From Candidatus Hydrogenedentota bacterium (GTDB taxonomy: Bacteria; Hydrogenedentota; Hydrogenedentia; Hydrogenedentiales; GCA-2746185): a stretch of DNA of 6,949 bases. The notes beneath the pieces were generated by a model. That model was not told the DNA's origin. It saw only the letters and a program-made list of their open reading frames with translations, and ran no database searches. The position numbers and the translations under genes were made by a program. Positions 5,943 to 6,949 of this stretch are shown here, piece by piece; position 1 is the stretch's first letter, and every line of letters begins with the position of its first letter. The stretch lies in assembly GCA_012965445.1 (NCBI GenBank), contig DTSJ01000414.1:560-7508 (forward strand). Direction: 5' to 3'.

Positions 5943-6563
5943 ATGGGATTGGAATCGGGCACAAAGCTGGCCGCATTCGAAATCACAGCTCTCCTGAGCA
6001 AAGGCGGCATGGGTGAAGTATACCTGGCACGGGATACGAAGTTGGGTCGCGACGTGGCGATTAAAGTTTTACCTGATTCGTTCGCTGCGGATCCGGAGCG
6101 ACTGGGGCGTTTTGAACGCGAAGCCCAAACCCTCGCCTCACTCAACTACCCCAACATAGCCACCGTCTACGGCTTCGAACACGACGCCGACCACAACCTA
6201 CACTTCCTCATCATGGAACACATCGACGGGCAGACGCTCAGCGAACGCATCAACGGCAAGCCTCTCTCCATTTCACAAATCCTCCCCCTCTTCATCCAAA
6301 TCGCCCACGGCCTCAACACCGCCCACGAAGCCGGGATCATCCACCGCGACCTAAAACCCGACAACGTAAAAATCAACCCCAGCGGCAACGCCAAAATCCT
6401 CGACTTCGGACTCGCCAAATCCATCGCACAATCAGAACCCCTCGACGCCAACGCACCCACCACCCCCATGAGCCCCGTAGCCGTAACCGCAAAAGGAACC
6501 TTCGAAATCACCGATGTTCCGGGTACGGGTGGAATAGGAGAGGTGTATCGAGCGATCCGGTGA
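5943..6563 (+). CDS. Truncated and chimeric Ser/Thr protein kinase (Hanks-type), copy 3
   Basis: The 206-residue frame has a strong ribosome binding site (AGGAGG 6 nt before ATG). It carries the most complete kinase part of the three copies: glycine loop SKGGMGEVY (19-27, first Gly replaced by Ser19), VAIKV with Lys41, Glu60, hinge IMEHIDGQTL, catalytic loop HRDLKPDN (134-141) and DFGLAKS (154-160). After the activation-loop start (...SPVAVTAK) the expected GT..YMSPEQ segment is missing. Instead residues 185-206 read GTFEIT-DVPGT-GGIGEVYRAIR, which realigns with residues 10-30 of copy 1 (GTFQIT-ALLGK-GGMGEVYRAID). The frame then stops. It looks like a recombination join within GTF between the activation loop of one kinase and the glycine loop of another. 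Helices F-I of the C-lobe are absent, so activity is doubtful. Base composition changes sharply near 6120 and near 6515. The stop is 19 bases from the convergent PilZ gene. Confidence 0.78.
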   Translation: MGLESGTKLAAFEITALLSKGGMGEVYLARDTKLGRDVAIKVLPDSFAADPERLGRFEREAQTLASLNYPNIATVYGFEHDADHNLHFLIMEHIDGQTLSERINGKPLSISQILPLFIQIAHGLNTAHEAGIIHRDLKPDNVKINPSGNAKILDFGLAKSIAQSEPLDANAPTTPMSPVAVTAKGTFEITDVPGTGGIGEVYRAIR

Positions 6564-6582
6564 ATGCCGAAGATCAAAATTG

Positions 6583-6949
6583 CTACAACGTACCCTTCAG
6601 CGAAGCAACGAATTGCAACGCTTCAATATAAAGCGAGAACGACATGTCCTCAGACAAATCCGATCCGAAAATAAACGCCGCCTCAACGACCGACCCCTCC
6701 AACGGCTTCAGGCGAGATACTTGTGCCGTACCCAGAAACTGAAGCGGAAAGCTGTTACCTGCCGAATAATCTTCCGTAGGTATCGACAGCTGCACCGCCT
6801 GCCCCGCCCTGAGTTGGTGCTTCGTCCGGCATAACATACCGAGCTGGGAAACATTCTGAATCAATCCCGAACCGGCCAAAATCTTCTCATGTTCCGGAAC
6901 TTTAACCCCGATCTTGATCACAAATCGCTCTGGACAACGCTCGGCAAAG
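6583..6949 (-). CDS. PilZ-domain protein, C-terminal part (5' end beyond the window)
   Basis: The frame is open from the right edge to the TAG at 6583 (121 residues visible). It contains both c-di-GMP binding motifs of PilZ: RxxxR as RCPER (codons 6925-6939) and (D/N)xSxxG as NVSQLG, separated by about 23 residues, followed by beta-strand-rich sequence and a C-terminal helix. A GTG at 6921 would cut off RxxxR, so the real start must lie further right, outside the window. PilZ proteins bind cyclic di-GMP and relay it to motility, polysaccharide or pilus functions; which one applies cannot be told from this fragment. The gene converges on kinase fragment 3 with a 19-base gap and no obvious terminator. 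Confidence 0.87.
   Translation of the reverse strand, partial: FAERCPERFVIKIGVKVPEHEKILAGSGLIQNVSQLGMLCRTKHQLRAGQAVQLSIPTEDYSAGNSFPLQFLGTAQVSRLKPLEGSVVEAAFIFGSDLSEDMSFSLYIEALQFVASLKGTL

Noticed and set aside
5665..5976. Minus-strand frame with VGATVEIEGRVVLVKNIVV
   Set aside because: No ribosome binding site, no family recognised, and it reads through a terminator-like hairpin and the end of the SDR gene.
1..6949. CRISPR array, tRNA or rRNA genes, transposase
   Set aside because: No regularly spaced repeats, cloverleaf-like sequences or transposase motifs were found. The kinase cassettes show no terminal inverted repeats or target-site duplications that I could identify.

Overview
The window comes from a bacterial chromosome. 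Ribosomal protein L34 (rpmH) at the left edge is of the proteobacterial type ([17 protein letters not shown]...), and the short-chain reductase further right looks like RhlG of Pseudomonas. A gammaproteobacterium is therefore my best guess, with low to moderate confidence. The kinase fragments belong to a family I associate more with acidobacteria and other large environmental genomes, so they do not settle the taxonomy.

Layout: (1) 1-1137, minus strand: rpmH with its own promoter, and upstream of it a class I methyltransferase-like gene with a hydrophobic C-terminal part. (2) 1138-1764: a non-coding repeat block with a promoter, leading into a truncated Ser/Thr kinase N-lobe (copy 1) that ends in what looks like the far C-terminal tail of the original long kinase gene. 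(3) 1792-3500, plus strand: two overlapping genes, a four-helix membrane protein homologous to styrene oxide isomerase (StyC) and a flavoprotein of the styrene/indole monooxygenase (StyA) family. (4) 3526-4231: a second copy of the repeat and promoter block and a second kinase fragment (copy 2), ending just after the catalytic loop. (5) 4347-5699: a divergent pair, a hotdog thioesterase (minus) and an RhlG/FabG-like SDR (plus), with promoter candidates for both in the gap. (6) 5707-6563: a strong hairpin, an unassigned spacer and a third kinase fragment (copy 3), which runs to the DFG motif and then jumps into a second glycine-rich loop. (7) 6583 to the right edge, minus strand: the C-terminal part of a PilZ (c-di-GMP binding) protein.

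The metabolic core is the StyC-like/StyA-like pair: an FADH2-dependent epoxidase and a membrane isomerase expected to rearrange the resulting epoxide to a carbonyl. No flavin reductase (StyB) is present here, so reduced flavin must come from elsewhere. The oxygenase carries the S-x-Q-x-M signature I associate with indole rather than styrene monooxygenases. The isomerase keeps the haem-ligand His and the active-site Asn but has Ser where the catalytic Tyr is expected.

The most unusual feature is the set of three paralogous kinase 5' ends scattered between unrelated genes. All point the same way, each has a good ribosome binding site, and each breaks off at a different point of the kinase fold. 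Copies 1 and 2 also share their upstream DNA, including a promoter with the same 17-bp spacer. The plus strand is strongly rich in A and C over most of the window whichever strand is coding, and this bias breaks sharply inside kinase copy 3.
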